From Acidiphilium rubrum (GTDB lineage Bacteria > Pseudomonadota > Alphaproteobacteria > Acetobacterales > Acetobacteraceae), in assembly GCF_900156265.1 (NCBI RefSeq), contig NZ_FTNE01000024.1, forward strand, positions 1 through 60,468: a DNA stretch of 60,468 nt, read 5' to 3'. Each line of letters begins with the position of its first letter. Within the stretch, counting starts at the first letter, position 1. This document shows, piece by piece, positions 1 to 8,196 of this stretch. The position numbers and the translations under genes are program-made. The notes below the pieces were generated by a model, which had not been told where the DNA came from, made no database searches, and was given only the letters and a program-made list of their open reading frames with translations.

Positions 1-435
1 GCCCTAACCCTGCCGCGCGGCTTCGCCTGGCTCATCCGCCTGCTGCCCAACGGCCCAGCCGCCCCCATCGTCGCCGGTGCCAACGCCCGCGGCGATCTCC
101 AGCACTTCATGGAAGACCCCATCGTCCAGGCCCTGCTCGCCACCCACCCCAGCCTCGGCCGCATCCTCCGCCCGCTCCACACCATGCTCGGCCTGCGCTA
201 CCCACCCAGCATCAAGCGCCCCAAATCGACCAAGCCCCGGCCCAAGCGCATCCGCAAACCAAAGCGCCAGCCCAGCTTCATGGACCAATACAAAATCAAC
301 CCCGACGGCAGCATCGACTTCACACCCGAACAACTCCACGAAATCCTCGGCCCACCCCCACCGCCCGTGCCACCCTGGCACCAGCCGTTCATCCCCTCCT
401 TCAATGTGAAAAAAATGTGGCGCAAAGGGCCGTGA
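1..435 (+). CDS. Conserved hypothetical protein, 5' end outside window
   Basis: The reading frame is open from the first base of the window to a TGA at 433-435, so this is the C-terminal part (about 144 residues) of a longer protein. It starts with a hydrophobic stretch (LPRGFAWLIRLLP), continues through ALLATHPSLGRILRPLHTMLG, and then has a very basic Lys/Pro-rich linker (RPKSTKPRPKRIRKPKRQ) followed by a Pro-rich tail. An internal ATG at 109 is possible but the upstream frame carries the same coding character. I do not recognise a domain and assign no function. The gene converges on cca, with a perfect 14-bp palindrome between them. Confidence 0.55.
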   Translation, partial: ALTLPRGFAWLIRLLPNGPAAPIVAGANARGDLQHFMEDPIVQALLATHPSLGRILRPLHTMLGLRYPPSIKRPKSTKPRPKRIRKPKRQPSFMDQYKINPDGSIDFTPEQLHEILGPPPPPVPPWHQPFIPSFNVKKMWRKGP

Positions 436-453
436 TCTTTCACGCCTAATTCG

Positions 454-467
454 TTACGATATCGTAA
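454..467. repeat. Perfect 14-bp palindrome TTACGATATCGTAA
   Basis: It lies in the AT-rich 41-bp gap between two convergent stop codons. The arms meet without a loop, so it is more like a protein-binding site than an intrinsic terminator, although both genes end here. No binding protein can be named. Confidence 0.4.
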
Positions 468-476
468 TAAATTAAT

Positions 477-1643
477 CTACCCGCGGTGGCTCCGCACCAG
501 CATGTCCAACCGCCGCCTCATCTCCTCCCGGCCCGCCACGCAGCCGTGCTCCAACCACCAGGCCCGCAGCGCGGCAAGCAATTCGCCCACCGCCGGTCCC
601 GGCGCCACGCCCAGCGCGAGAACATCGCGACCCTTGAGCGGAAACACCGGCCGCGCCATCGCCGCAAGCCGCGCCCGCAGCGCGGCATATTCCACCCCGC
701 CGGCCAGCCAAATGCGATCGATCAACGACTCCGCCGTCCAATCCGCCAGCGCGCGCCGCAGTACCGCATCATCGGCATCCGCCCCCAGCAGCGGTGCCGC
801 CTGGATCAGCGCAAGCCGGGAGCGTTCGGCCTCCGATAATTTCAGCCGCGCCGCCAGTGCCGGATCGACCATCACCAACCCCGCGAACCGCAGCAACGGG
901 TCCGCCGGCGCACCGGCGGCAATCATGTCCTCGAGCCCGCCGAGCAACCCGGCCTCGGGCAGAATTGCCGCCAATACGCCGGTATCGCGCATCAAATGCA
1001 GCGCGCCACACGGGTCGGGTGCCGCAAGGATTTTCTTGATCTCCTGCCAGACGCGCTCCGCCGAGAGCTGCACAAGGCCCGGGTGCAGCGCGCGGATCGC
1101 CGCCAGCGCCGCCGGATCGGGTGCAGCACTTGCATAGCGGGCAAAGAAGCGAAAAAACCGCAGAATACGCAAATAATCCTCGGTGATCCGCAAGGCCGGA
1201 TCGCCGACGAAGCGCACAATCCCCGCCGCCAGATCGGCAGCCCCCCCGAAATAATCGTGCAGCGTGCCCGCACGATCGATCGACATCGCATTGATCGTGA
1301 AGTCGCGCCGTGCGGCATCCTCCCGCCAATCATCGATGAACGCAATCACGGCGTGCCGCCCGTCGGTCTCGACATCGCGCCGCAAGGTGGTGATCTCGAA
1401 ACTCTGCGCGCCGACCAGCGCGGTAATCGTGCCATGGGCAAGCCCGGTCGGAATCGCGCGCAGCCCCGCCGCCTCGAGCCGCGCCACCACGGCATCGGGC
1501 GGCAGCGGACTGGCCAGATCGATATCGGCAATGCCACGCCCGGCCAACTGATCCCGCACCGCGCCCCCCACGATGCGCGCTTCAGGGATGGCGCGCCACA
1601 GCGTGGCGAGGCCGGGATAATCGATCAAGCCGCTCGGCCCCAT
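477..1643 (-). CDS. cca: CCA-adding tRNA nucleotidyltransferase
   Basis: This is a class II nucleotidyltransferase of the CCA-adding / poly(A) polymerase family, which builds or repairs the 3' CCA of tRNAs in the cytoplasm. The head domain carries GGAVRD and the catalytic DID pair (IADIDLAS), followed by RRDFTINAM and the alpha-helical neck beginning RITEDYLRILRFFRFFARY. At 388 residues it has the usual bacterial length without an HD domain. The frame stays open to a TTG at 1700. I chose the ATG at 1643 because conserved similarity starts near IDYPGLATLWRAIPEARIVGG. A strong AAGGAGG sits 23 nt upstream of that ATG, next to an in-frame ATT, so the start is not settled. It normally forms a module with the NUDIX and DUF1285 genes, here separated by an oppositely oriented lipoprotein gene. 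Confidence 0.93.
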   Translation of the reverse strand: MGPSGLIDYPGLATLWRAIPEARIVGGAVRDQLAGRGIADIDLASPLPPDAVVARLEAAGLRAIPTGLAHGTITALVGAQSFEITTLRRDVETDGRHAVIAFIDDWREDAARRDFTINAMSIDRAGTLHDYFGGAADLAAGIVRFVGDPALRITEDYLRILRFFRFFARYASAAPDPAALAAIRALHPGLVQLSAERVWQEIKKILAAPDPCGALHLMRDTGVLAAILPEAGLLGGLEDMIAAGAPADPLLRFAGLVMVDPALAARLKLSEAERSRLALIQAAPLLGADADDAVLRRALADWTAESLIDRIWLAGGVEYAALRARLAAMARPVFPLKGRDVLALGVAPGPAVGELLAALRAWWLEHGCVAGREEMRRRLDMLVRSHRG

Positions 1644-1715
1644 TCCCGCAGTTTCAGCAATTTGCGCCTCCTTTTTGTCGTGCGAAAAATTTCTAACCAA
1701 ATCTTAATGACTATA

Positions 1716-1730
1716 TTGTAACTGTTACAA
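1716..1730. promoter_or_regulatory. Palindromic operator candidate TTGTAACTGTTACAA
   Basis: Perfect 7-bp arms (TTGTAAC / GTTACAA) flank one central T in the AT-rich divergent region between cca and the lipoprotein gene. It is 63 bp upstream of the lipoprotein start, a position suited to a dimeric regulator. No regulator is encoded next to it. Confidence 0.45.
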
Positions 1731-1793
1731 GACCATGCCAAACCGATGGCTCTCGCTTCATGTCACAATATTTAACGATCCGGAGGATTGTCT

Positions 1794-2258
1794 TTGAACT
1801 ACCGTATAGCACGACTGATTTGGCCGCTCATCGCAATTTTGCCAGCCGCCGGATGCGCATCGATCGTCGATGGCACAAGCCAGGTTCTCTCGGTCCAAAC
1901 CATCGCTGATGGCCAGCCGGTATCCGGCGCCCAATGCAGCCTGAAAAGCAACAAGGGCACATGGTTCGTGACCACCCCCGGAACGGTCACCGTTCATCGC
2001 GGCTATGACAGGCTCCATTTGAAATGCGACAAATCCGGCTATCAGCCTGGCATGCTGGCCGTTGCTTCTTCGACCAAGGGTATGGCGTTCGGGAACCTTC
2101 TATTCGGCGGCGTAATTGGTGCCGGCGTCGATATGAGCACCGGTGCGGCGTATGATTATCCGAAACTCATCACAGTGCCCATGCAGCCGGCTCCAGCAGC
2201 GACGGCATCCGTCAGCGCCAACCCGGCGCCGCAGCCGGCCAGCCAACCCGTCGACTAA
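1794..2258 (+). CDS. Small outer-membrane-type lipoprotein of unknown function
   Basis: The 154-residue product starts with a short hydrophobic signal ending in a lipobox (LPAAGC), so the mature protein should be lipidated on Cys21. The following sequence (ASIVDGTSQVLSVQT, then GAQCSLKSNKGTWFVTTPGTVTV and KCDKSGYQPG) resembles PEGA-like beta-rich lipoproteins. A Gly-rich hydrophobic segment (GMAFGNLLFGGVIGAGVD) and a Pro/Ala tail follow. A TTG at 1788 lies 1 nt after the CGGAGG at 1781-1786, so I place the start at the TTG at 1794 (7-nt spacing). Base composition is clearly less GC-rich than its neighbours, and it splits the cca / NUDIX gene pair, which suggests later insertion. Confidence 0.75.
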   Translation: MNYRIARLIWPLIAILPAAGCASIVDGTSQVLSVQTIADGQPVSGAQCSLKSNKGTWFVTTPGTVTVHRGYDRLHLKCDKSGYQPGMLAVASSTKGMAFGNLLFGGVIGAGVDMSTGAAYDYPKLITVPMQPAPAATASVSANPAPQPASQPVD

Positions 2259-2264
2259 CGGCGA

Positions 2265-2825
2265 TCAACCCTGGCGCAACGCCGTCGCCAACCGGAGCAG
2301 GATCCACGCGGTCGCACCCCAGATCACATGATCAGGGTGCGGCCAGACCGGAAAATCGCGCGTGCCGCCGTGCCAGGTGCCGCGCCGCCACTCCGGCAAT
2401 GCGGGGTCGAGCAGCGCATCGAGGCCGAGCGGAAAGATCGCTGCGACCTCGCCCGGCGCCGCGACAAACCGGGGTTCGCCATGGATCAGGGCGGTGATCG
2501 GCGTAATGTGAAAGCCGGTGCCGGTCGCGAAATCATCGAGCCGGCCGATCAGTTCGACCTGCGCGGGATCGAGCCCGATTTCCTCCCACGCTTCCCGCAG
2601 TGCTGCGGCTTCGGGCGAGGCATCCGATGGATCGACCGAGCCGCCCGGCAACGCCACCTGGCCGGCGTGGTGCAGCAGATGCGCCGAACGCCGGGTCAGC
2701 CAGACACCGCGCGCCGGCTCGATCGCCACCAGTACGGCAGCGGCTCTGGCATCGCTCGCGCAACCCTGGCTGCGGGGGCTGACCGCCGCATGGCTCAGCC
2801 GGCGGCGAATATCATCGGGGGTCAT
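2265..2825 (-). CDS. NUDIX hydrolase, CoA pyrophosphatase type
   Basis: The 186-residue protein has a complete Nudix box of the CoA-pyrophosphatase subgroup: LPGGSVDPSDASPEAAAL followed by REAWEEIGL. The acidic residue is shifted relative to the generic Nudix consensus, as in YeaB/NudL. Members hydrolyse CoA and derivatives to phosphopantetheine and 3',5'-ADP. The frame is open further upstream, but the ATG at 2825 (MTPDDIRRRL) starts the family-like sequence, and the longer frame would run into the DUF1285 gene. It lies 34 bp downstream of that gene on the same strand, so the two are probably cotranscribed. The exact substrate is inferred from the motif only. Confidence 0.88.
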   Translation of the reverse strand: MTPDDIRRRLSHAAVSPRSQGCASDARAAAVLVAIEPARGVWLTRRSAHLLHHAGQVALPGGSVDPSDASPEAAALREAWEEIGLDPAQVELIGRLDDFATGTGFHITPITALIHGEPRFVAAPGEVAAIFPLGLDALLDPALPEWRRGTWHGGTRDFPVWPHPDHVIWGATAWILLRLATALRQG

Positions 2826-2859
2826 CACGGCGCCAGTGTGAACCGCACCGCCGCGCTGA

Positions 2860-3555
2860 TCAATCCGTGCAGGAAGCCAGTTCGCCCAGCGAGAAAAACA
2901 CGCCCTGGCTCCAGACGCCGAGCACGCGCTTGCCGAATTTAATGCCGGGCTCGGCGAGCGCGACCAGCTCATAATACACCGAGCGGCTCACCCGCGCCTC
3001 GATCGGGAACATCCCCGCGCCATCGCGCACATGTAAATAAGGCGTCGGTTCGCAGGTCAGCAGATTATGCGATACGCGCAGCCCGTGGCCTGGGCCGGCG
3101 GTGATCATCTCGTCGATATTGGTGCGAAAATGCAGCACCTGCGACTGGCCCTCGCCGCTCCACTCCAGCCCGACGGCGACGAACGGCGCATCCTCCACCG
3201 CGATCCGCCCGCGCTCGGCCGGCGTTTCGAGCAGAAAATGCCCCTCATCGTCGCGCTTGAGCACGCTGGCGAACAGGCACACCATCGATTTCCGCCCGAT
3301 CGGCGAGCCGCGATACATCCAGGTGCCGTCGCGCCGGATCACGAAGGGCAGGTCACCGCAATCGACCGGCACCCGCTTGCCGCGCCCGGCCGGACCCGCT
3401 GGCTTGACCGCGCGCGGCGACGCCGCCTCCGCGAATTCGGCGAACCGCGGACTACCCTGCCGGGCCGCGCAATTGTCGTCCGACCCGTTCTGCGTCATGG
3501 TCTCCATCATCGGACTTATGGCAGATGGTCCGGCACTGCGATGAATATCGTTCAC
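2860..3555 (-). CDS. DUF1285 family protein
   Basis: The 231-residue protein matches the DUF1285 pattern: the segment CGDLPFVIRRDGTWMYRGSPIGR followed by a conserved beta-rich domain (LFASVLKRDDEGHFLLETP, then FVAVGLEW). The first 60 residues are low-complexity. The start is a GTG at 3555 with GAGG about 9 nt upstream; ATGs slightly inside are possible. The biochemical role of the family is not established. Its repeated position with NUDIX, cca and MoxR genes in alphaproteobacteria suggests a housekeeping link. It is divergent from moxR across a 90-bp AT-richer region that should hold both promoters. Confidence 0.85.
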   Translation of the reverse strand: MNDIHRSAGPSAISPMMETMTQNGSDDNCAARQGSPRFAEFAEAASPRAVKPAGPAGRGKRVPVDCGDLPFVIRRDGTWMYRGSPIGRKSMVCLFASVLKRDDEGHFLLETPAERGRIAVEDAPFVAVGLEWSGEGQSQVLHFRTNIDEMITAGPGHGLRVSHNLLTCEPTPYLHVRDGAGMFPIEARVSRSVYYELVALAEPGIKFGKRVLGVWSQGVFFSLGELASCTD

Positions 3556-3645
3556 AATCCTTAGCCTCTATGCTTCGACCTGATCGTTCATACATGCTGA
3601 TATAGGCAGGCGATACTCTCGGTAAAACCACACAGGCGATCACAA

Positions 3646-4674
3646 ATGACCAGCATATTGCAAAAAGATGGCGGCGAGGCGAGCGGGGCTGCCACACCGG
3701 ATATCCTGGCCCGGTTCGCCGCCACCACGGCAAGGCTGGCCGCGGCACGCCAGGAGGTGCGCCGGGTGATTTTGGGGCAGGATGCGGTGATCGACCAATG
3801 CCTGGCGGCGGTGCTGTCCGGCGGCCATGCGCTGATCGTGGGCGTGCCCGGCCTCGGCAAGACCAAGCTGGTCGAGGCTTTGGCGGCCGCACTCGGCTTG
3901 GCGACACGGCGCATCCAGTGCACGCCCGATCTGATGCCGGGTGATATTCTCGGCAGCGAGGTGCTGGACTCCGATGCCGCCGGGGCGCGCAGCTTTCGTT
4001 TCATCGAAGGGCCGGTGTTCACCGAATTGCTGATGGCCGATGAAATCAACCGCGCCAGTCCGCGCACTCAATCGGCGCTGTTGCAGGCGATGGCGGAAAA
4101 CCGGGTCGCGGTGGCGGGGTTGAACCGCGAACTGCCGCGGCCGTTTCATGTGCTGGCGACGCAGAACCCGCTCGAACAGGAAGGCACCTACCCGCTGCCC
4201 GAAGCACAGCTCGACCGGTTCATCTTCGAGATCCGGATCGATTACCCGAGCCTTGCCGATGAACGGGCGATGTTGCTGGCCACCACCGGCACCACGCAGA
4301 CCCGGGTAAACGCCGCGCTCGATCCCGCAAGCCTGCTGGCGGCGCAGCATCTGGTGCGCGCCATGCCGGTGGGCGAGCGGGTGCTCGATGGCATCATGCG
4401 CCTGGTGCGCGGCGCGCGGCCGGAAACCCCGATCCTGCCGGAGCTGAAAGAAGCGCTCGCCTGGGGGCCGGGCCCGCGCGCGGCGCAGGCGCTGATGCTG
4501 GCGTGCCGGGCGCAGGCGTTGCTCGATGGCAGGGAAGCCCCGAGCCTCGATGATGTCGCAAGCCTCGCCGCCCCGGTGCTGCGGCATCGGATGGGGTTGT
4601 CCTTCGCGGCGCGCGCCGAGGGCGAAGGGGTCGAGGCATTGATCGGCCGGGTGGTGACCAAGGCGCTTGGCTGA
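3646..4674 (+). CDS. MoxR family AAA+ ATPase
   Basis: The 342-residue protein has Walker A GVPGLGKTK (about residues 66-74), Walker B LLMADEIN (128-135), the sensor-1 region LATQNPLEQEGTYPLPEAQLDRF, and a C-terminal lid domain. MoxR ATPases act as chaperone-like factors that help assemble or activate partner proteins, usually those with von Willebrand A or DUF58 domains. The gene opens a tightly packed operon in which its stop codon overlaps the start of the DUF58 gene, the typical MoxR-DUF58-membrane protein order. The client here is not known. Confidence 0.93.
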   Translation: MTSILQKDGGEASGAATPDILARFAATTARLAAARQEVRRVILGQDAVIDQCLAAVLSGGHALIVGVPGLGKTKLVEALAAALGLATRRIQCTPDLMPGDILGSEVLDSDAAGARSFRFIEGPVFTELLMADEINRASPRTQSALLQAMAENRVAVAGLNRELPRPFHVLATQNPLEQEGTYPLPEAQLDRFIFEIRIDYPSLADERAMLLATTGTTQTRVNAALDPASLLAAQHLVRAMPVGERVLDGIMRLVRGARPETPILPELKEALAWGPGPRAAQALMLACRAQALLDGREAPSLDDVASLAAPVLRHRMGLSFAARAEGEGVEALIGRVVTKALG

Positions 4675-5518
4675 TCATCGGGCGTCCGCACGCAGCCGGA
4701 TCGCCGCGGCCGAGGCGCTGGCGGCCCGGCTGCCGGCGCTGGTGCTGGCAGCACAGCGCCTGGCCGCGAGCGCGGCACCAGGCCGGCATGGCCGCCGCCG
4801 GGCCGGCGCGGGCGAGCAGTTCTGGCAATATCGCGACGTGCGCGACGGCGATTCCCCCGCCAGCATCGACTGGCGGCGCAGCGCGCGCGGCGAGCGGCTG
4901 TATGTGCGCGAGCGCGAGTGGGAATCGGTCGAGACCCTGGTGATCGACGTGCAGGATCACGAGGGGATGGATTTCACGGGCCAGACGAACCAGCCGACCA
5001 AGCGGGACCGCGCCTTGTTGCTGGCGCTGGCGCTTGCGGCACTCGCCCTCGATGGCGGTGAGCGCGTCGCCCTGTTCGGCCGCACCCCGGCGTTCGGCGG
5101 GCCGGGCGCGCTCGATCGTCTGGCGGCGGGGTTCATGCTGGCGGCGAGCACGACGCCGGTGGCCGGGCGGCTCGCGCTGATCGGCGATTTTCTGGCACCA
5201 CCCGAGGCGATCGCCGCCGATCTGGCGCGGCACGGCGCGGCGGGTCGGGGCGGCGTGCTGGTGCAGGTGCTCGATGGCGCGGAGTGCGATTTTCCCTATC
5301 GCGGCCGGGTGCTGTTCGAACGGCGCGGCGAAGCGGCCGAGGATATCGCCCGCGCCGAAGACATCGCCGCCGCCTATCGGGCACGCCTCGCCGCCCAGCG
5401 CGACGCGGTGATCGGCCTCGCCGAAGCCGCACGGCTGGTACCGCTGTTGCACCGGACTGACGCCGCACCCGGACCGGCGCTCGCCGCGATCCGCGCGGGG
5501 CTGGAGCCGGTCTCGTGA
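4667..5518 (+). CDS. DUF58 domain protein, MoxR partner
   Basis: The 283-residue product has the DUF58 signature around residues 40-80: GRHGRRRAGAGEQFWQYRDV, then GDSPASIDWRRSARGERLYV. It continues into a vWA-like fold with ETLVIDVQDHEG, where a degenerate metal site would lie. The start is a TTG at 4667 overlapping the moxR stop by 8 bp, so translation is probably coupled. DUF58 proteins are usually encoded with MoxR and with Bat-like membrane proteins, as here. Activity is unknown. Confidence 0.88.
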   Translation: MADHRASARSRIAAAEALAARLPALVLAAQRLAASAAPGRHGRRRAGAGEQFWQYRDVRDGDSPASIDWRRSARGERLYVREREWESVETLVIDVQDHEGMDFTGQTNQPTKRDRALLLALALAALALDGGERVALFGRTPAFGGPGALDRLAAGFMLAASTTPVAGRLALIGDFLAPPEAIAADLARHGAAGRGGVLVQVLDGAECDFPYRGRVLFERRGEAAEDIARAEDIAAAYRARLAAQRDAVIGLAEAARLVPLLHRTDAAPGPALAAIRAGLEPVS

Positions 5519-8196
5519 TCGGGCCGATCAGCTTCGCCGCCCCCGCCATCCTGGCCGGGCTCGCGCTGCTGCCGGCGCTGTATTTTCTGCTGCGCGCCAC
5601 CCCGCCGGCGCCGAGGCGGCAGGAATTTCCGCCGCTGCGTCTGCTGCGCGACATCATGCCGACCGAGCGCACCCCGGTGCGGATGCCGTGGTGGCTGCTG
5701 CTGCTGCGCCTGCTGGGCGCGGCGCTGGTGATCATCGGCTTCGCCGGACCGCAGATCGTGCCGCCGCGCCTGCTGGCGGGCGACGGGCCAGTGCTGCTCG
5801 CGATCGACAATGGCTGGGCCGCGGCAGCCGATTTCACCGCCCGCATCGCGGCGGCGCGGCATCTGGTGGATCAGGTGGCGGGCCAGCGCGGCATCGTGCT
5901 GCTCGCCACCGCGGGCAACGCCGCCGGCCGACCGCCGCGCGCGAGCGGCGTGCTCGGGCGGATCGGCGCGCTCGATGCGCTGGGCGCGCTGCACGCCGAA
6001 CCCTGGCCGGCGGATCGCGCGGCGGCTGCTGCGGCGGTCACGGTCGCGCGCCGGCGGATTGCCGGGCTGACCGGCGTGTATCTGGCGGATGGGCTGGCAG
6101 CACCGGGGTTGCGGCGGTTTCTCGCCGCACTCGATCCCGCACGGATCATCGCCGGTTCGCCGGATAGAATACGCCTGTTGCAGTCGCCGAAGTTGAGCGC
6201 GGATGGTGCGCTGATCGCCCGCCTCGCGGTGGTGCCGCAGCAAAATGAAGTGACGCAGCCGGTGCTGGCCGAAGCCTCATCCGGGGCGGCGCTCGCGCGC
6301 ATCGTGGTGCGCATCGCGCCGGGTGCGGCCAGCGGCGCGGCGCGGTTCGACCTGCCGGCAGCCCTTGCATCCCAGGTGACCTCGCTCGCGCTGCCCGGTG
6401 CGGCCGGACCCGGCGGGGTCATGCTGCTCGATGGCGCGACGCGGCAGATCGTGGTCGGGCTGGTTTCCGGCGGCACCGCCAATCCCGAGCAGAAACTACT
6501 CGGCTCACTCTATTATGTGCGCCGCGCCCTGCCGCCGGGCAGCGTGGTGCGGACCGGGCGGATCGGCCCGCTGGTCGCCTCCGGCATCAGCGCGCTGATC
6601 CTGGCCGATGTGCCGTTGAACCCGGCCGATCGCAGCACGTTGGATCGGTTCATCGCCGGCGGCGGCGTGGTGATCCGCTTCGCCGGACCGTTGACGGCAC
6701 CGCAACCCGATACGCTCACCCCGGATCACCTGCTGGATGGCGTGCGGATGCTGGGCGGTGCGCTGGCCAGCGGCAAGCCTGAGCGGATTGCGGCGTTCGA
6801 GCGCGGCGGGCCGCTCGCCGGCCTCACGCCGCCGCGCGCGGCGACCGTCTCGCGCCAGATCCTGGCCGATCCCGCGACGCTCGACCCGGCGACCGTGTGG
6901 GCGCGCCTGTCGGACGGCACGCCGATCGTGCTCGGTGTGCGGCGCGGCCGGGGCGTGCTGGTGTCGGTGCTGACCACCGCCAACACCGCCTGGTCGAACT
7001 GGCCGATCGCGGCGGATTTTCCGGCGCTGATCGGCAGGCTGGTGCGCCTGGGCACCGGGGCCGCGCCGAAATCGGGCTTGCTGCGGCCGTTGCGGGTGCT
7101 CAACGGCATCGGCACGCTGGGCGTGCCGGGCGCGGGCGCGCGGCCAATGGCGGTGGCGGATTTCGCTCATACCACCGTCTCGCCCGCGCATCCGCCGGGG
7201 TTATGGGGCGATGCGCAGGGGTCGATCGCGCTCAATATCGGCGGCCATGTGCCGCCCCTCGCGGCGGCGGCGCTGCCCGCCGGCGTGCCGGTGACCGGGC
7301 TGGATGCGCTGCCGCGCGCGCGCCGGTTCGGCCCGCCGATATTGGCCATCGCACTGGCGCTGCTGCTGGCCGATCTGCTGATCTCGCTGCTGCTGCGCGG
7401 CGCGCTGCGGTGGCGGGCGGCTTTGGTGCTGCTCGCGCTGCTCAGCGGCGGGCATCGGGCGCGCGCGGCGACCCCAGTTCCGGCCGGCGCGCTGGCGCCG
7501 ATGCTCGCCTATGTGCGGACCGGTGATCCCACGATCGATCGGATCAGCCGCTCGGGGCTCGGCGCGATCGCCGATCTGGTCAACCAGGAAACCGCAGCGC
7601 ATCTGGGTGCGCCGCGCGGCGTCACGCCGGGGGTGAGCCCGATCAATTTATATCCGCTGCTCTACTGGCCGATCACCGGCGCCACGCCGGCACCGGATGC
7701 CAAGGCGTGCCACGCGCTCGATGCGTTCATGGCCGGCGGCGGGCTGCTGGTGATCGATACCGATGGCGGCGGCAGCGATGCCGCCGGCTCCGGCGCCGGG
7801 TTCGACCCCGGGGCCGATGCGGCGCTGCACCGCGCCACCGCCTGCCTCGCCATTCCGCCGCTGGTGGCACTGACCGCGCGGGACACGCTGGCCCACACGT
7901 TCTTCCTTGCCCGCAGCTTTCCCGGCCGGTTCGACGGTGCGCCCGTGTTCATCGCCGCCAAGGGGGCGCGCGATGCCGATGGCGTCAGCCCGGTGGTGAT
8001 CGGCTCGAACGACTGGGCGGGGGCCTGGGCGGTCGATGCTTCGGGCATGCCGGTGCGCGCCTTGCTGCCCGATACGCCCGGCCAGCGCGAGCACGCTGCC
8101 TGGTTCGGCGTCAATCTCGTGATGTACGCGCTGACCGGCACCTATAAATCCGATCAGGTGCAGATCCCGGCCATTTTGCGCCGGCTCGGGCAATAA
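5515..8196 (+). CDS. BatA/DUF4159-type large membrane protein
   Basis: This 893-residue protein begins with a BatA-like N-terminus: two hydrophobic helices around residues 5-28 and 60-80 with the basic PPAPRRQEFPPLRLLRDI between them. A long vWA-like/beta-rich region follows, with two more helices near 610-660, after which the DUF4159-like domain starts (MLAYVRTGDPTIDRISRSGL, later NLYPLLYWPI). DUF4159 belongs to the glutamine-amidotransferase-like fold and is thought to lie in the periplasm. Start GTG at 5515 overlaps the DUF58 stop by 4 bp (GTGA). Likely a client or scaffold of the MoxR ATPase; its role in the envelope is inferred. Confidence 0.85.
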   Translation: MIGPISFAAPAILAGLALLPALYFLLRATPPAPRRQEFPPLRLLRDIMPTERTPVRMPWWLLLLRLLGAALVIIGFAGPQIVPPRLLAGDGPVLLAIDNGWAAAADFTARIAAARHLVDQVAGQRGIVLLATAGNAAGRPPRASGVLGRIGALDALGALHAEPWPADRAAAAAAVTVARRRIAGLTGVYLADGLAAPGLRRFLAALDPARIIAGSPDRIRLLQSPKLSADGALIARLAVVPQQNEVTQPVLAEASSGAALARIVVRIAPGAASGAARFDLPAALASQVTSLALPGAAGPGGVMLLDGATRQIVVGLVSGGTANPEQKLLGSLYYVRRALPPGSVVRTGRIGPLVASGISALILADVPLNPADRSTLDRFIAGGGVVIRFAGPLTAPQPDTLTPDHLLDGVRMLGGALASGKPERIAAFERGGPLAGLTPPRAATVSRQILADPATLDPATVWARLSDGTPIVLGVRRGRGVLVSVLTTANTAWSNWPIAADFPALIGRLVRLGTGAAPKSGLLRPLRVLNGIGTLGVPGAGARPMAVADFAHTTVSPAHPPGLWGDAQGSIALNIGGHVPPLAAAALPAGVPVTGLDALPRARRFGPPILAIALALLLADLLISLLLRGALRWRAALVLLALLSGGHRARAATPVPAGALAPMLAYVRTGDPTIDRISRSGLGAIADLVNQETAAHLGAPRGVTPGVSPINLYPLLYWPITGATPAPDAKACHALDAFMAGGGLLVIDTDGGGSDAAGSGAGFDPGADAALHRATACLAIPPLVALTARDTLAHTFFLARSFPGRFDGAPVFIAAKGARDADGVSPVVIGSNDWAGAWAVDASGMPVRALLPDTPGQREHAAWFGVNLVMYALTGTYKSDQVQIPAILRRLGQ

